A stretch of 64,000 nucleotides of DNA, taken from the NCBI RefSeq assembly GCF_003253115.1, contig NZ_QEQF01000001.1:248001-312000 (forward strand), written 5' to 3'. A program made the position numbers and the translations under genes. This DNA comes from Haemophilus_A paraphrohaemolyticus_A. GTDB lineage: Bacteria; Pseudomonadota; Gammaproteobacteria; Enterobacterales; Pasteurellaceae. Under the pieces are notes generated by a model. That model ran no database searches, was not told where the DNA came from, and was given only the letters and a program-made list of their open reading frames with translations. Positions 32,660 to 41,690 of this stretch are shown here, piece by piece (within the stretch, counting starts at the first letter, position 1; every line of letters starts with the position of its first letter).

Positions 32660-34645
32660 TTATGCCTCACTTGCGACTTTAGTTTCAGCTGCTTTGCCTG
32701 CTAAATGCGAAGCCCATAGGTGTTGTACATCGCCTTCGAGTGGCGTTAATACGAGTTTTTGGTTCGGATCAGCTTCTGGGCGTAATGAACGGCTTGCGAA
32801 GCGGTCGCCAGTGGCGAAGTCGTATGGAGATGGTACGCTACCAGGAATTTGGTATAAGCGTTCCGCACGCACTTCGGTTGAAAGCACAGAACCTAATAAA
32901 CCTTGGGTATATTCGTGGGTTGGATGTGCCAATAAGGATGATGTCGGCGCAGTTTCCACCACTTGACCTGCATACATTACGGTGATGGAGTGTGCAAGTT
33001 GTGCGACTAAGGCTAAATCGTGGCTCACGAATACCATCGCAAAGCCGAGTTTTTCACGCAATTCGTTGAGCAATTTCACCACTTCTGCTTGAACAGTTAC
33101 GTCTAATGCAGTGGTTGGTTCGTCCGCAATTAAGAGTTTCGGTTCACGGGTTAATGCCATTGCGATTACCACGCGTTGGCGTTGTCCACCAGATAATTCG
33201 TGCGGATAGCGGTTCAACACTTTGCTTGGATCTAAGTGTACCCATTCCAACAATTTTTCAGCGGTATGTTTACTACCACGTTTAATCAATTGGTTCATTT
33301 GATCTTTGATACGCATTGATGGATTTAATGCACTCAAAGAGTCTTGGTAAATCATCGCGATTTCTGTACCGCGTAGATCCGCTAAATTGTTTGAATTTAA
33401 CAAGCTATGTTGTTTGCCGCTGCGGTCGGTGAAAAGAATTTCGCCCGTGATTTTCGCAGTTTTCGGTAACAAGCCCATAATGGAGAACGCTGTAATCGAT
33501 TTACCACAACCAGATTCGCCCACCAATCCCATCGTTTCACCTTCGTTTACGGTAAAGCTGATGTTATCCACAAGAGGAATGTCACCATAACGATTTGGGA
33601 AACGAATCGACAAGTTTTTCACTTGTAAAATTGGTTTCGCATTGCTGTTAAGTTGCATACGGTCTGTGCGGGTAACTTCTTTATCGTGTAAGCGTAGGAG
33701 ATAGCGTTTCAGTGCCAAACCTTCACCCAATGCTTCTTGTACATCGGTTGATAAGCGTTCATCTGATTTATGTTCAGATTTTTTGCTTGCTTTCAAACGT
33801 GGGTTCACTAATGCATCAGTTAAGCCTTCTGCAAGAATATTTAACGCTAATACGGTGAGTAAAATCATCACGCCCGCAAAGGTTGTTGCCCACCACGCAC
33901 CGTTTAACACGATGTTACGACCTTCCGACAACACGTTACCCCAAGATGGATGTGGTGGTTGTACGCCTGCACCTAAGAAAGAGAGTGAAGCTTCAAAAAC
34001 AATCGCATCTGCTACCATTACGGTTGCAAAAACCAATACAGGTGCTGCGGTGTTGCGAACTACGTGTTTGAGTAAGATATAAGTGCGGCTACCGCCGATT
34101 ACACGCTCTGCACGCACATAGTCTTCATCCCATTGAGAGACCACGTTTGCACGCACTACACGAGCAAGTTGAGGTGTATAAACCACAGCAATGGTGAAGA
34201 TAATCACTGGCACAGTGTTACCGAATGTAGCAAGTAATACAGCCGCTAATGCGATACCTGGGAATGCCATCAAGATATCCATCAATCGCATAATGATCTC
34301 ATTACCCCAGCGGTCTGCGGTTGCGGCGGTTGCCCCAAGAATGCCCCCAAAGAGAATCGCACAGCCCACAGCACCTAAACCGATAAAGAGTGATGTTTGT
34401 GCACCATAAACAATACGAGAGAAAATATCGCGACCCAAGCGGTCTGTTCCAAATAAGAAATCACCACTTGGTGGACGCATACGGGCAATTGCTGCTAATG
34501 GATCGTGCGTTGCTACCACAGGTGCAAAGACTGCCACTAATGCCACTAAAACTAAGAAAACTAAAGCGATTTTTGAAGCGGGTGAGAGTGCTTTGAAACG
34601 TGCTCCGCCCATCGCTAAACGCTGTGCTAAACCTTGACGAAACAT
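32660..34645 (-). CDS. Fused permease and ATP-binding protein of the peptide-type ABC transporter (DppC-DppD fusion)
   Basis: One 661-residue frame joins two subunits that are usually separate. Residues 1-285 are a DppC-type permease with six hydrophobic segments, a DRLGRDIFSRIVYGA motif and a coupling loop (ERVIGGSRTYILLKHVV). A charged linker follows (about 286-335). Residues 340-661 are a DppD-type ATPase with GESGCGKS, LSGGQRQRVVIAMAL and LLIADEPTTALD, and the oligopeptide C-terminal region including an RLYQIPGSVPSP segment. There is no stop or frameshift, so the fusion appears natural. It shares one base with the upstream permease gene. Such fusions are known for some importers of this family. 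Confidence 0.92.
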   Translation of the reverse strand: MFRQGLAQRLAMGGARFKALSPASKIALVFLVLVALVAVFAPVVATHDPLAAIARMRPPSGDFLFGTDRLGRDIFSRIVYGAQTSLFIGLGAVGCAILFGGILGATAATADRWGNEIIMRLMDILMAFPGIALAAVLLATFGNTVPVIIFTIAVVYTPQLARVVRANVVSQWDEDYVRAERVIGGSRTYILLKHVVRNTAAPVLVFATVMVADAIVFEASLSFLGAGVQPPHPSWGNVLSEGRNIVLNGAWWATTFAGVMILLTVLALNILAEGLTDALVNPRLKASKKSEHKSDERLSTDVQEALGEGLALKRYLLRLHDKEVTRTDRMQLNSNAKPILQVKNLSIRFPNRYGDIPLVDNISFTVNEGETMGLVGESGCGKSITAFSIMGLLPKTAKITGEILFTDRSGKQHSLLNSNNLADLRGTEIAMIYQDSLSALNPSMRIKDQMNQLIKRGSKHTAEKLLEWVHLDPSKVLNRYPHELSGGQRQRVVIAMALTREPKLLIADEPTTALDVTVQAEVVKLLNELREKLGFAMVFVSHDLALVAQLAHSITVMYAGQVVETAPTSSLLAHPTHEYTQGLLGSVLSTEVRAERLYQIPGSVPSPYDFATGDRFASRSLRPEADPNQKLVLTPLEGDVQHLWASHLAGKAAETKVASEA

Positions 34646-35598
34646 TATAGACTCCGAATTTTAGGGTTGATTAGAACATACAAGACATCCACGATGATAT
34701 TCACAATCACGAATGTAAATGCGATAGTTAATACCACACCTTGCACCAAGTTTAAGTCGTGGTTCACGATACCGTTGAAGATCAATTTACCCATACCTGG
34801 TAAGTCGAAGATTTGTTCGATAACCACTGCACCACCTAATAAATAGCCCACGCGTAAACCAAGCACAGTCACAGGCGTAATTAAAGCGTTGCGTAACACG
34901 TTATAGCGAATCACGGTCGAATATGGTACACCGTTACCAATTGCAGTACGCACATAGTCTTTATCCATTTCTTCAACCATTGTAGTACGCACCACGCGGA
35001 TTAAAGACGCACACACAGGCACGGCTAATGCAAGCGAAGGTAAAATCATTGATTGCACATAACCGCTTGGATCTTCACTAAATGGTACAAAACCACCAGA
35101 AGGTAACCAGTCAAGTTCAAGCGAGAACCATTGAATAAGTAAAATACCGAGCCAGAAAGATGGCGTTGCGACTGCTGCCACAGAGATTAAACGAATTACT
35201 TGGTCTACCCAGCTGTCACGATAAAGTGCCGCTAACACACCAAGTGTAAATGAAACCACCGCAGCAAATACTACACCAATTAAAGTAAGTTGGAGGGTAA
35301 TTGGGAACGATTTTGCAATCATACCGCTAATTGGAAGCTCTGGCGGCATTGTCATCCCAAAATCAAAGAAGAATAAATTGCCGAGAAAGCGGAAATATTG
35401 TACGAAAAGTGGATCATTTAAGCCGTGGCTTTCACGATAAAGTTCTTTTGCCGCTTCTGATGCACTTTCACCCAATGCAACAGTGGCGGGATCGCCAGGA
35501 GTGAATTGAAGTACCACAAATACAAGTGCTGTTACCCCCAAAATCATCACGGGCAATGCCATCAATCGGCGGAAAAGTAAGCGAAGTATAATTTCCAT
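34645..35598 (-). CDS. Peptide-type ABC transporter permease (DppB-like)
   Basis: Inner-membrane permease of 317 residues with about six membrane segments. The N-terminal RLFRRLMALPVMILGVTALVF region and the coupling loop (AIGNGVPYSTVIRYNVLRNAL) are typical of DppB/OppB/NikB proteins. Its partner is the permease half of the fusion encoded next, with which it overlaps by one base. It is separated from the binding-protein gene by 198 bases that carry a large inverted repeat. Confidence 0.93.
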   Translation of the reverse strand: MEIILRLLFRRLMALPVMILGVTALVFVVLQFTPGDPATVALGESASEAAKELYRESHGLNDPLFVQYFRFLGNLFFFDFGMTMPPELPISGMIAKSFPITLQLTLIGVVFAAVVSFTLGVLAALYRDSWVDQVIRLISVAAVATPSFWLGILLIQWFSLELDWLPSGGFVPFSEDPSGYVQSMILPSLALAVPVCASLIRVVRTTMVEEMDKDYVRTAIGNGVPYSTVIRYNVLRNALITPVTVLGLRVGYLLGGAVVIEQIFDLPGMGKLIFNGIVNHDLNLVQGVVLTIAFTFVIVNIIVDVLYVLINPKIRSL

Positions 35599-35681
35599 GT
35601 TGTTCCCCAGTTATCACTGCGAATATAGAGAATATATGGCAGGTTAGTAAAAGATAAGAAGAATTTGACCGCTTTAGGTGG

Positions 35682-35770
35682 GTAGGGTGTGCGAATTGGC
35701 ACAATTCACGCACGTATTATCAAAATGACATTTGCTATGCGTGCGTGAAACGATGTTTCACGCACCCTAC
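35682..35770. repeat. Long imperfect inverted repeat between binding-protein and permease genes
   Basis: Arms 35682-35714 and 35740-35770 pair (GTAGGGTG with CACCCTAC outermost, ATTCACGCACG with CGTGCGTGAA innermost). The right arm itself holds the dyad GTGCGTGAAACGATGTTTCAC. It is a REP-like element, and a half-related sequence lies at 29938-29957. Confidence 0.8.
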
Positions 35771-35796
35771 AGTAAAGAGCGGTTGATTTTGCCGAA

Positions 35797-37395
35797 TTAT
35801 TTACGACTAACACCTAAGAAAGATACCCCTGTTGTTGCCAATGGTTGATAGCCTTCAAGTTTACTTTCATCCCACGCAGATGGAAGTTTACGGTGAACGA
35901 TTGGATAAAGTGGCACTTCAGCCGCGATAAGATCGAACGCTTCTTTCCAAAGTTTGCGTGCTTCTTCGTGGTTTGCCGCACGCACTGCACCATCTAAGAA
36001 GCCTTGAAGTTTCGAAAATTCAGGCGTGTTGCTCCAACGGAAACGGCGTTTCGGCCATACATCACCACGATACCACCAGCTTAATAATAAGTCTAAGTCG
36101 TCACCGAATACAGATGGGTCCCCTGGGGCGATCCCCACACTAAATGAGCCCACATCCACGTTGTTTGCATAGAATGCACCAGATTGTAAGTGTTGAAGTG
36201 TCACTTTCACGCCTGGTATGTTATTCCAAGATTCTAAAATTAACGGTGCACACTCTTTCACCCAGTCGTGGTCAGTTGACAGTAATTCAAATTTAAGCTC
36301 GGTTAAACCTGCTTCTTTTAACAATGCCACCGCTTTTTCTGGATTATATTCATATTGCGTTGCCGCTTTCATATAATCTGGGTGAGTGCTTTGTACATAG
36401 CAAGTTGATGCTTCTGCATTGCCATCGAATACGAAGTCCACTAATTTTTGTCTATCTAAACCGTAGTGTAACGCTTGACGTACTTTTGGATTGTCAAACG
36501 GTGCTTTTTCGCAGTTAAACATTAAGAATAACAAGCCGAATGATTGCACTGATTTAACGGTTTGTTTTTTCGCTTTTAAGCGTGGAATGTCAAGATATGG
36601 CACACTTTCCATCGCTTGTGTACGTTTAGATTCTTGTGCTGTCACACGTGCTGCCGCATCAGATAACAAGAACCAAGACATTTTTTCCACTAATGCTGGG
36701 TATTTACCGTTATAAGGCTCATAAGCTTCAAACACGATTTTATCATCTTTGACAGCTGAAACGAATTTATATGGGCCAGAACCGATTGGGTGAGCATCAA
36801 ATTTAGATTGCCCTACCTCTTCAATCACGTGTTTCGGTACAATTTTCACGATAGTTAAGCGTTTAGCAAATAACGCAAATGGATATTTGAGCTTGAATTC
36901 AACGGTTTTATCATCCACCGCTTTCACGCTTTCAACGAAATCAATAAACATCACGAATAAAGATTTATTCGCAGGGTCCATAATACGATTGTATGAATAA
37001 ACCACATCTTCTACGGTAACTGGTTTACCATCGTGGAAGGTTGCACCTTCACGAAGGGTTACGCGCCAAGTGGTATCATCAATTTGTTCTGGTTCTTTCG
37101 CTGCTAATGCAAGATAAGGCTCACGAGTTGCAGGGTGTAAATCCACCAAACCTTCAAAAATGTGCAAGTTTGCCGCGAATGGTGACGCACCACTTGATGT
37201 CATTGGGTCAAAACCGGTTGAAAGCGGATATGCGATCCCTGCTTCAATGGTTTTACCTTTAATACCACTTGCCACTGCATTTGGCACGAATGTACCTAAT
37301 GAACCACTAAAGGCAAAACCTGCAGTAACACCCGCTGCAACTTTAAGGAAATGACGACGAGATTCATTATTGAGGGAAGAACAATATTTAGTCAT
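35797..37395 (-). CDS. Peptide-type ABC transporter substrate-binding protein with a Tat signal
   Basis: Binding protein of the SBP_bac_5 family, 532 residues. The N-terminus has SRRHFLKVAAG, a twin-arginine export motif followed by a hydrophobic core, so it is exported folded; many relatives use Sec instead. The family hallmarks WRVTLREGATFHDGKPVTVE and VRQALHYGLDRQ are visible. It opens the operon for the fused transporter (permease, fused permease-ATPase, ATPase). The start is preceded by AAGGAGTCTAAT. The upstream region shared with the PTS gene carries CRP-like sites. The ligand may be a peptide, a metal chelate or similar. Confidence 0.9.
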   Translation of the reverse strand: MTKYCSSLNNESRRHFLKVAAGVTAGFAFSGSLGTFVPNAVASGIKGKTIEAGIAYPLSTGFDPMTSSGASPFAANLHIFEGLVDLHPATREPYLALAAKEPEQIDDTTWRVTLREGATFHDGKPVTVEDVVYSYNRIMDPANKSLFVMFIDFVESVKAVDDKTVEFKLKYPFALFAKRLTIVKIVPKHVIEEVGQSKFDAHPIGSGPYKFVSAVKDDKIVFEAYEPYNGKYPALVEKMSWFLLSDAAARVTAQESKRTQAMESVPYLDIPRLKAKKQTVKSVQSFGLLFLMFNCEKAPFDNPKVRQALHYGLDRQKLVDFVFDGNAEASTCYVQSTHPDYMKAATQYEYNPEKAVALLKEAGLTELKFELLSTDHDWVKECAPLILESWNNIPGVKVTLQHLQSGAFYANNVDVGSFSVGIAPGDPSVFGDDLDLLLSWWYRGDVWPKRRFRWSNTPEFSKLQGFLDGAVRAANHEEARKLWKEAFDLIAAEVPLYPIVHRKLPSAWDESKLEGYQPLATTGVSFLGVSRK

Positions 37396-37498
37396 ATTAG
37401 ACTCCTTGTGTGTGATGAAAAACTCATTGTGTTCCTATCGTTTTCTTAATAAAAAACTGAAAACACAACCAGCAAACTCATTCTTTCAAAATGAAGTG

Positions 37499-37510
37499 AA
37501 GTGATCACTT
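37499..37510. promoter_or_regulatory. Palindrome AAGTGATCACTT in the divergent promoter region
   Basis: A perfect 12-bp palindrome about 105 bases upstream of the binding-protein gene. It may be an operator; the half site GTGA also fits CRP. Confidence 0.4.
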
Positions 37511-37590
37511 TTTCAAATAAAATGATTTGTTTAAATCATATTTTCTTCCAGAATCTCTGTCAATAAAGGAAAACGGTTAAATTTTGATTC

Positions 37591-37606
37591 TGTGATCAAT
37601 GTCACA
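37591..37606. promoter_or_regulatory. CRP-like site 1
   Basis: TGTGATCAATGTCACA matches the CRP core TGTGA-N6-TCACA exactly. It lies in the divergent region between the peptide transporter operon and the PTS gene. Confidence 0.7.
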
Positions 37607-37694
37607 CTCTTTTTATTTCTGCCCTTTTCGGAATTTTTACAATAGAAAAATAAAATGCGTTTTCGAGTGTCACACCATTTTTAGAGATTAAATA

Positions 37695-37712
37695 TAGTGA
37701 TCCACTTCACAA
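37695..37712. promoter_or_regulatory. CRP-like site 2 with a nearby -10 box
   Basis: AGTGATCCACTTCACA has GTGA-N6-TCAC symmetry and is followed six bases later by TATAAT at 37718-37723, a possible -10 box for the PTS gene. The spacing is not a standard class II layout, so this site is less certain than site 1. Confidence 0.45.
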
Positions 37713-37789
37713 ATTTATATAATGCCTCTTGCCATTTTTAATGCAAAACTTGTATTCTTTATCTACATTCAAAACAAAAGGAGCTTCTT

Positions 37790-39256
37790 ATGAGTGTTCT
37801 CAGCTATGCACAAAAAATTGGGCAAGCCTTAATGGTGCCTGTGGCAGCGTTACCAGCCGCTGCGGTATTGATGGGGATTGGTTATTGGGCAGACCCAGAT
37901 GGTTGGGGGGCAAATAGCCAGTTCGCCGCCTTACTGATTAAATCAGGCGGGGCAATCATCGACAATATGGGCTTATTATTTGCGGTAGGGGTGGCGTTCG
38001 GACTTTCCAAAGATAAACACGGCTCTGCCGCCCTTTCAGGCTTAATCGGCTACTATGTCGTTACCACCCTACTCTCTCCTGCAAGCGTGGCTCAATTACA
38101 ACATATTGATGCCAGCCAAGTACCAGCCGCCTTTGGCAAAATCAACAACCAATTTATCGGTATCTTAATCGGTGTGATTTCAGCGGAACTTTACAACCGC
38201 TTCTATCAAGTAGAATTACCGAAAGCCCTCTCATTCTTTAGCGGTAAACGACTTGTACCAATTATCGTCTCTTTCGTGATGATGGCCGTCGCATTCATCT
38301 TGCTCTATGTATGGCCCCACATCTTCAATGCACTTGTAGGTTTTGGTGAATCCATCAAAGATTTAGGTGCATTCGGTGCAGCCATCTACGGCTTTTTCAA
38401 CCGCTTGTTAATCCCTGTTGGCTTACACCACGCCTTAAACTCTGTATTCTGGTTTGACGTAGCAGGCATTAACGATATTCCAAACTTCTTAGGTGGTGCA
38501 AAATCTTTAGCGGAAGGCACTGCAACCATTGGTGTTACAGGTATGTATCAAGCTGGTTTCTTCCCAATGATGATGTTCGGCTTACCAGGTGCAGCCCTTG
38601 CGATTTACCACTGTGCGAAACCAAGCCAAAAAGCAAAAGTCGCCTCTATTATGCTCGCAGGTGCATTTGCCTCATTCTTCACTGGAATTACCGAACCGCT
38701 TGAGTTCTCATTTATGTTCGTTGCTCCTGTGCTCTACCTCATCCACGCAATTTTAACAGGTATTTCTGTTCTCATTGCAGCAGCAATGCATTGGATCGCA
38801 GGCTTCGGCTTTAGTGCAGGTTTAGTGGATATGGTGCTTTCTACCCGTAATCCACTTGCCGTGAACTGGTATATGCTTATCGTGCAAGGCTTAGTGTTCT
38901 TTGTGATTTACTACTTCATCTTCCGCTTTGCAATTAAAACCTTCAACCTTAAAACTTTAGGTCGTGAAGAAGAAAAAGAAGAAACCGAAGCAACTCCTCA
39001 AGCACAAACCAACCAATCTCGCGAAGAAAGATCAATTCAATTTATTGATGCGCTCGGTGGTGCAAAAAACTTCAAAACCGTAGATGCTTGTATCACTCGC
39101 TTACGTTTAACTTTGGTTGACCACAACAACATTAACGAAGCCAAACTCAAAGCCCTAGGCTCAAAAGGCAACGTCAAAATCGGCAACGATGGCTTGCAAG
39201 TGATTTTAGGCCCTGAGGCGGAATTAGTCGCCGAGGCGATTAAAGCGAAACTCTAA
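37790..39256 (+). CDS. nagE: PTS N-acetylglucosamine-type EIICB component
   Basis: Phosphotransferase permease that imports and phosphorylates a sugar, 488 residues. The IIC domain has SFFSGKRLVPI, FFNRLLIPVGLHHALN and GMYQAGFFPMMMFGLPGAALA, close to E. coli NagE rather than PtsG. The IIB domain follows a charged linker and has the phosphorylated Cys in DACITRLRL. There is no IIA domain, unlike E. coli NagE, so IIA must come from another protein (probably Crr). The start follows AAAGGAGCTTCTT. Expression is probably under CRP control. Confidence 0.85.
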   Translation: MSVLSYAQKIGQALMVPVAALPAAAVLMGIGYWADPDGWGANSQFAALLIKSGGAIIDNMGLLFAVGVAFGLSKDKHGSAALSGLIGYYVVTTLLSPASVAQLQHIDASQVPAAFGKINNQFIGILIGVISAELYNRFYQVELPKALSFFSGKRLVPIIVSFVMMAVAFILLYVWPHIFNALVGFGESIKDLGAFGAAIYGFFNRLLIPVGLHHALNSVFWFDVAGINDIPNFLGGAKSLAEGTATIGVTGMYQAGFFPMMMFGLPGAALAIYHCAKPSQKAKVASIMLAGAFASFFTGITEPLEFSFMFVAPVLYLIHAILTGISVLIAAAMHWIAGFGFSAGLVDMVLSTRNPLAVNWYMLIVQGLVFFVIYYFIFRFAIKTFNLKTLGREEEKEETEATPQAQTNQSREERSIQFIDALGGAKNFKTVDACITRLRLTLVDHNNINEAKLKALGSKGNVKIGNDGLQVILGPEAELVAEAIKAKL

Positions 39257-39273
39257 TTTTCGTTAATCATAAA

Positions 39274-39312
39274 AAATCCGCCTTTTACCTTTTTAGGTTA
39301 GGCGGATTTCCA
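39274..39312. terminator. Bidirectional terminator between nagE and hisC
   Basis: Stem AAATCCGCCT / AGGCGGATTT between convergent genes, with A/T-rich flanks. Confidence 0.85.
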
Positions 39313-39325
39313 TTTCTACGTCAGA

Positions 39326-40426
39326 CTATTTCAGATTTAAGACCTTCACCAACGCATCAAACAAGCGGTCATTTTCTGCGGGTAATCCGATACTAATCCG
39401 CAAATGGTTTGGCATGCCGTAACCTGCGATTGGGCGAACAATTACCCCTTCACGCAATAATGCATCATAAATTGGCTGAGCAGGTTGTTTGAAATCCACA
39501 GTAATAAAATTGCCTTTGGATGGGATATATTCCAAACCATATTGTTGGCAGAACGCTTCGTAGCGTTTCATCTCCAAGCGGTTGTTTTCTGCTACTTTTT
39601 CGACAAACGCATCATCATTCATTACCGCCACTGCAGAAGCCAGCGCAAGGCTGTTGCAGTTAAAAGGTTGGCGTACGCGGTTGAGTAAATCTGCAATTTC
39701 TGGGTTCGATACCGCATAGCCAATACGTAAGCCTGCCAATCCGTAGGCTTTAGAAAGCGAACGAGAAATAATTAAGTTCGGATATTTTTGCAATAAACCG
39801 AAAGAATTCACCCGCTCTTCCGCTTTAGTAAATTCGGTATAAGCCTCGTCTAGCACCACAATAATCTGGCTTGGCACTTTCGCTAAGAACGCATCAATTT
39901 CCGTTTCAGTTAAGAAATTACCTGTTGGGTTATTCGGGTTCGCAATAAAAATCAGCTTGGTTTTCTCGTTGATTGCTGCTTCAAAAGCGTCCAAATCATG
40001 TCCCCAATTTTTGGCAGGAATTTCACGTGCCACGGCGTTAATCGCTTTGGTGACAAGCGGGTAAACAATAAAGGCATATTGCGAATAGATTACTTCATCA
40101 TGTTCACTGACAAAAGTATGAGCAAAAAGCTCAAGTAGATCGTTTGAACCGTTACCCAGTGTGATTTGATTAGGTTGCACACCGAATTTTTTCGACACTG
40201 CCGCTTTAAGCTCAAAGCCATTGGCATCTGGATAGCGGGTAAGCTGGTCAAGTTGGTTGATAATCGCCTGTTTTGCACTTTCTGGAAAACCAAATGGGTT
40301 TTCATTAGAGGCTAATTTGATGATGTTAGTAATGCCTAATTCGCGTTCTAATTCTTCAATTGGCTTACCTGCTTGATATGGAGAGAGCGATTTCACGCCC
40401 TCGTTAGCGATGTTGATGTATTGCAT
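39326..40426 (-). CDS. hisC: Histidinol-phosphate aminotransferase
   Basis: PLP enzyme of histidine synthesis converting imidazole-acetol phosphate to histidinol phosphate; HisC proteins of this subgroup may also act on aromatic amino acids. From MQYINIANEG the product has 366 residues. ASNENPFG, NPNNPTG and the PLP lysine motif SLSKAYGLAG are present. An upstream GTG would add 14 residues but runs into the hairpin at 40453-40473, so the downstream ATG with AAAGGAAAACAT is preferred. It lies downstream of serC with a hairpin between them; no other his genes are in the window. Confidence 0.92.
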   Translation of the reverse strand: MQYINIANEGVKSLSPYQAGKPIEELERELGITNIIKLASNENPFGFPESAKQAIINQLDQLTRYPDANGFELKAAVSKKFGVQPNQITLGNGSNDLLELFAHTFVSEHDEVIYSQYAFIVYPLVTKAINAVAREIPAKNWGHDLDAFEAAINEKTKLIFIANPNNPTGNFLTETEIDAFLAKVPSQIIVVLDEAYTEFTKAEERVNSFGLLQKYPNLIISRSLSKAYGLAGLRIGYAVSNPEIADLLNRVRQPFNCNSLALASAVAVMNDDAFVEKVAENNRLEMKRYEAFCQQYGLEYIPSKGNFITVDFKQPAQPIYDALLREGVIVRPIAGYGMPNHLRISIGLPAENDRLFDALVKVLNLK

Positions 40427-40452
40427 ATGTTTTCCTTTTTTATGATAAATAG

Positions 40453-40473
40453 AGGGCGTGCCGAGCACGCCCT
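40453..40473 (-). terminator. Hairpin between serC and hisC
   Basis: AGGGCGTG / CACGCCCT stem with a weak T-rich tail. It may partly terminate serC transcripts. Confidence 0.55.
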
Positions 40474-40496
40474 GATAAAAATATATTTAACAACGA

Positions 40497-41585
40497 TTAT
40501 GAGTTTTCTTTCGCAAATTTATCCATAAATGCAATTAATGCATCTACTCCTTCAATTGGCATTGCGTTGTAAATTGAGGCACGCATACCACCTAATACTT
40601 TATGACCCTTCAATGCCTGTAAACCACAAGCGGTCGCTTCTGCCACAAATTTTGCATTAAGCTCATCGTTGTCGGTTGTGAAAGTCACGTTCATTACAGA
40701 GCGGTTTTGTTCCGCAATGTAGTTGCGATAGAATGTGCTTTGGTTGAGGTAATCATATAAACGTTGGGCTTTTGATAAGTTGCGTTGCTCAACGGCTTCC
40801 AAACCACCTGTTGTTAATAAGTGTTTGAATACGAGCGAGCATAAATACCATGCAAAAGTTGGTGGCGTGTTGATCATCGAATCTGCATTGGCTTGTACTT
40901 CATAGTTCCAAATAGATGGCGTATCTTTGCGAGCTTTGCCGATCAAATCTTCACGCACGATCACAATAGTGATCCCTGCTGGGCCTAAGTTTTTCTGAGC
41001 ACCTGCATAAATCACACCAAATTTGCTGATGTCAATTTTGCTTGAAAGAATGTTGGAAGACATGTCTGCCACAAGCACCGTATTGCCTACATTCGGAATC
41101 TCTTTGATTTCCACCCCTGAAATGGTTTCGTTAGTGCAGTAGTGCACATAATCATATTGTTCTGCGATGTTGCTGAAATCGGTACGATTGACTGAAATCA
41201 CACCATTTGCATCGGTTTCAATGATAGAAAGCTCATCAATCTCACAGAAATTACGTGCTTCTTTTGCCGCCGTACCAGACCAGTGACCGCTATTTAAATA
41301 AAGGGCTTTACCTTTTTCGCCGATTAAGTTCATTGGAATCGCCGCAAATTGACCGCGTGCACCACCTTGTAAGAAGAGGATTTTGTAGTTGTCTGGAATA
41401 TGGAATAGCTCGCGGAAATCTTTATCGGCTTGCGTAATTAATTCCATAAAGAGCTTACCGCGGTGACTGACTTCCATTACTGAAGTGCCTTGGTTTTGCC
41501 AGTTTAAAAGTTCTTTTTGAGCCTGTTCTAACACCGCTTTTGGCATCATCGCAGGGCCTGCACTAAAATTGTAAACTTGTGTCAT
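40497..41585 (-). CDS. serC: Phosphoserine aminotransferase
   Basis: PLP enzyme of serine synthesis (3-phosphohydroxypyruvate to phosphoserine), which also serves PLP synthesis. The 362-residue length is typical. The N-terminus NFSAGPAMMPKAVLEQAQ and the PLP-lysine motif AGAQKNLGPAGITI are intact. The start ATG follows GAGGCAAACAC. It lies upstream of hisC on the same strand. Confidence 0.96.
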   Translation of the reverse strand: MTQVYNFSAGPAMMPKAVLEQAQKELLNWQNQGTSVMEVSHRGKLFMELITQADKDFRELFHIPDNYKILFLQGGARGQFAAIPMNLIGEKGKALYLNSGHWSGTAAKEARNFCEIDELSIIETDANGVISVNRTDFSNIAEQYDYVHYCTNETISGVEIKEIPNVGNTVLVADMSSNILSSKIDISKFGVIYAGAQKNLGPAGITIVIVREDLIGKARKDTPSIWNYEVQANADSMINTPPTFAWYLCSLVFKHLLTTGGLEAVEQRNLSKAQRLYDYLNQSTFYRNYIAEQNRSVMNVTFTTDNDELNAKFVAEATACGLQALKGHKVLGGMRASIYNAMPIEGVDALIAFMDKFAKENS

Positions 41586-41690
41586 GTGTTTGCCTCTTTT
41601 TCATTAAAAGTCGTTTCATTCTAGCGAAAAGCGAATCGCTTTCAACCTTCAAGCGGTGAAATTTGCAAAATTTTTTGCAAATCAGACCGC

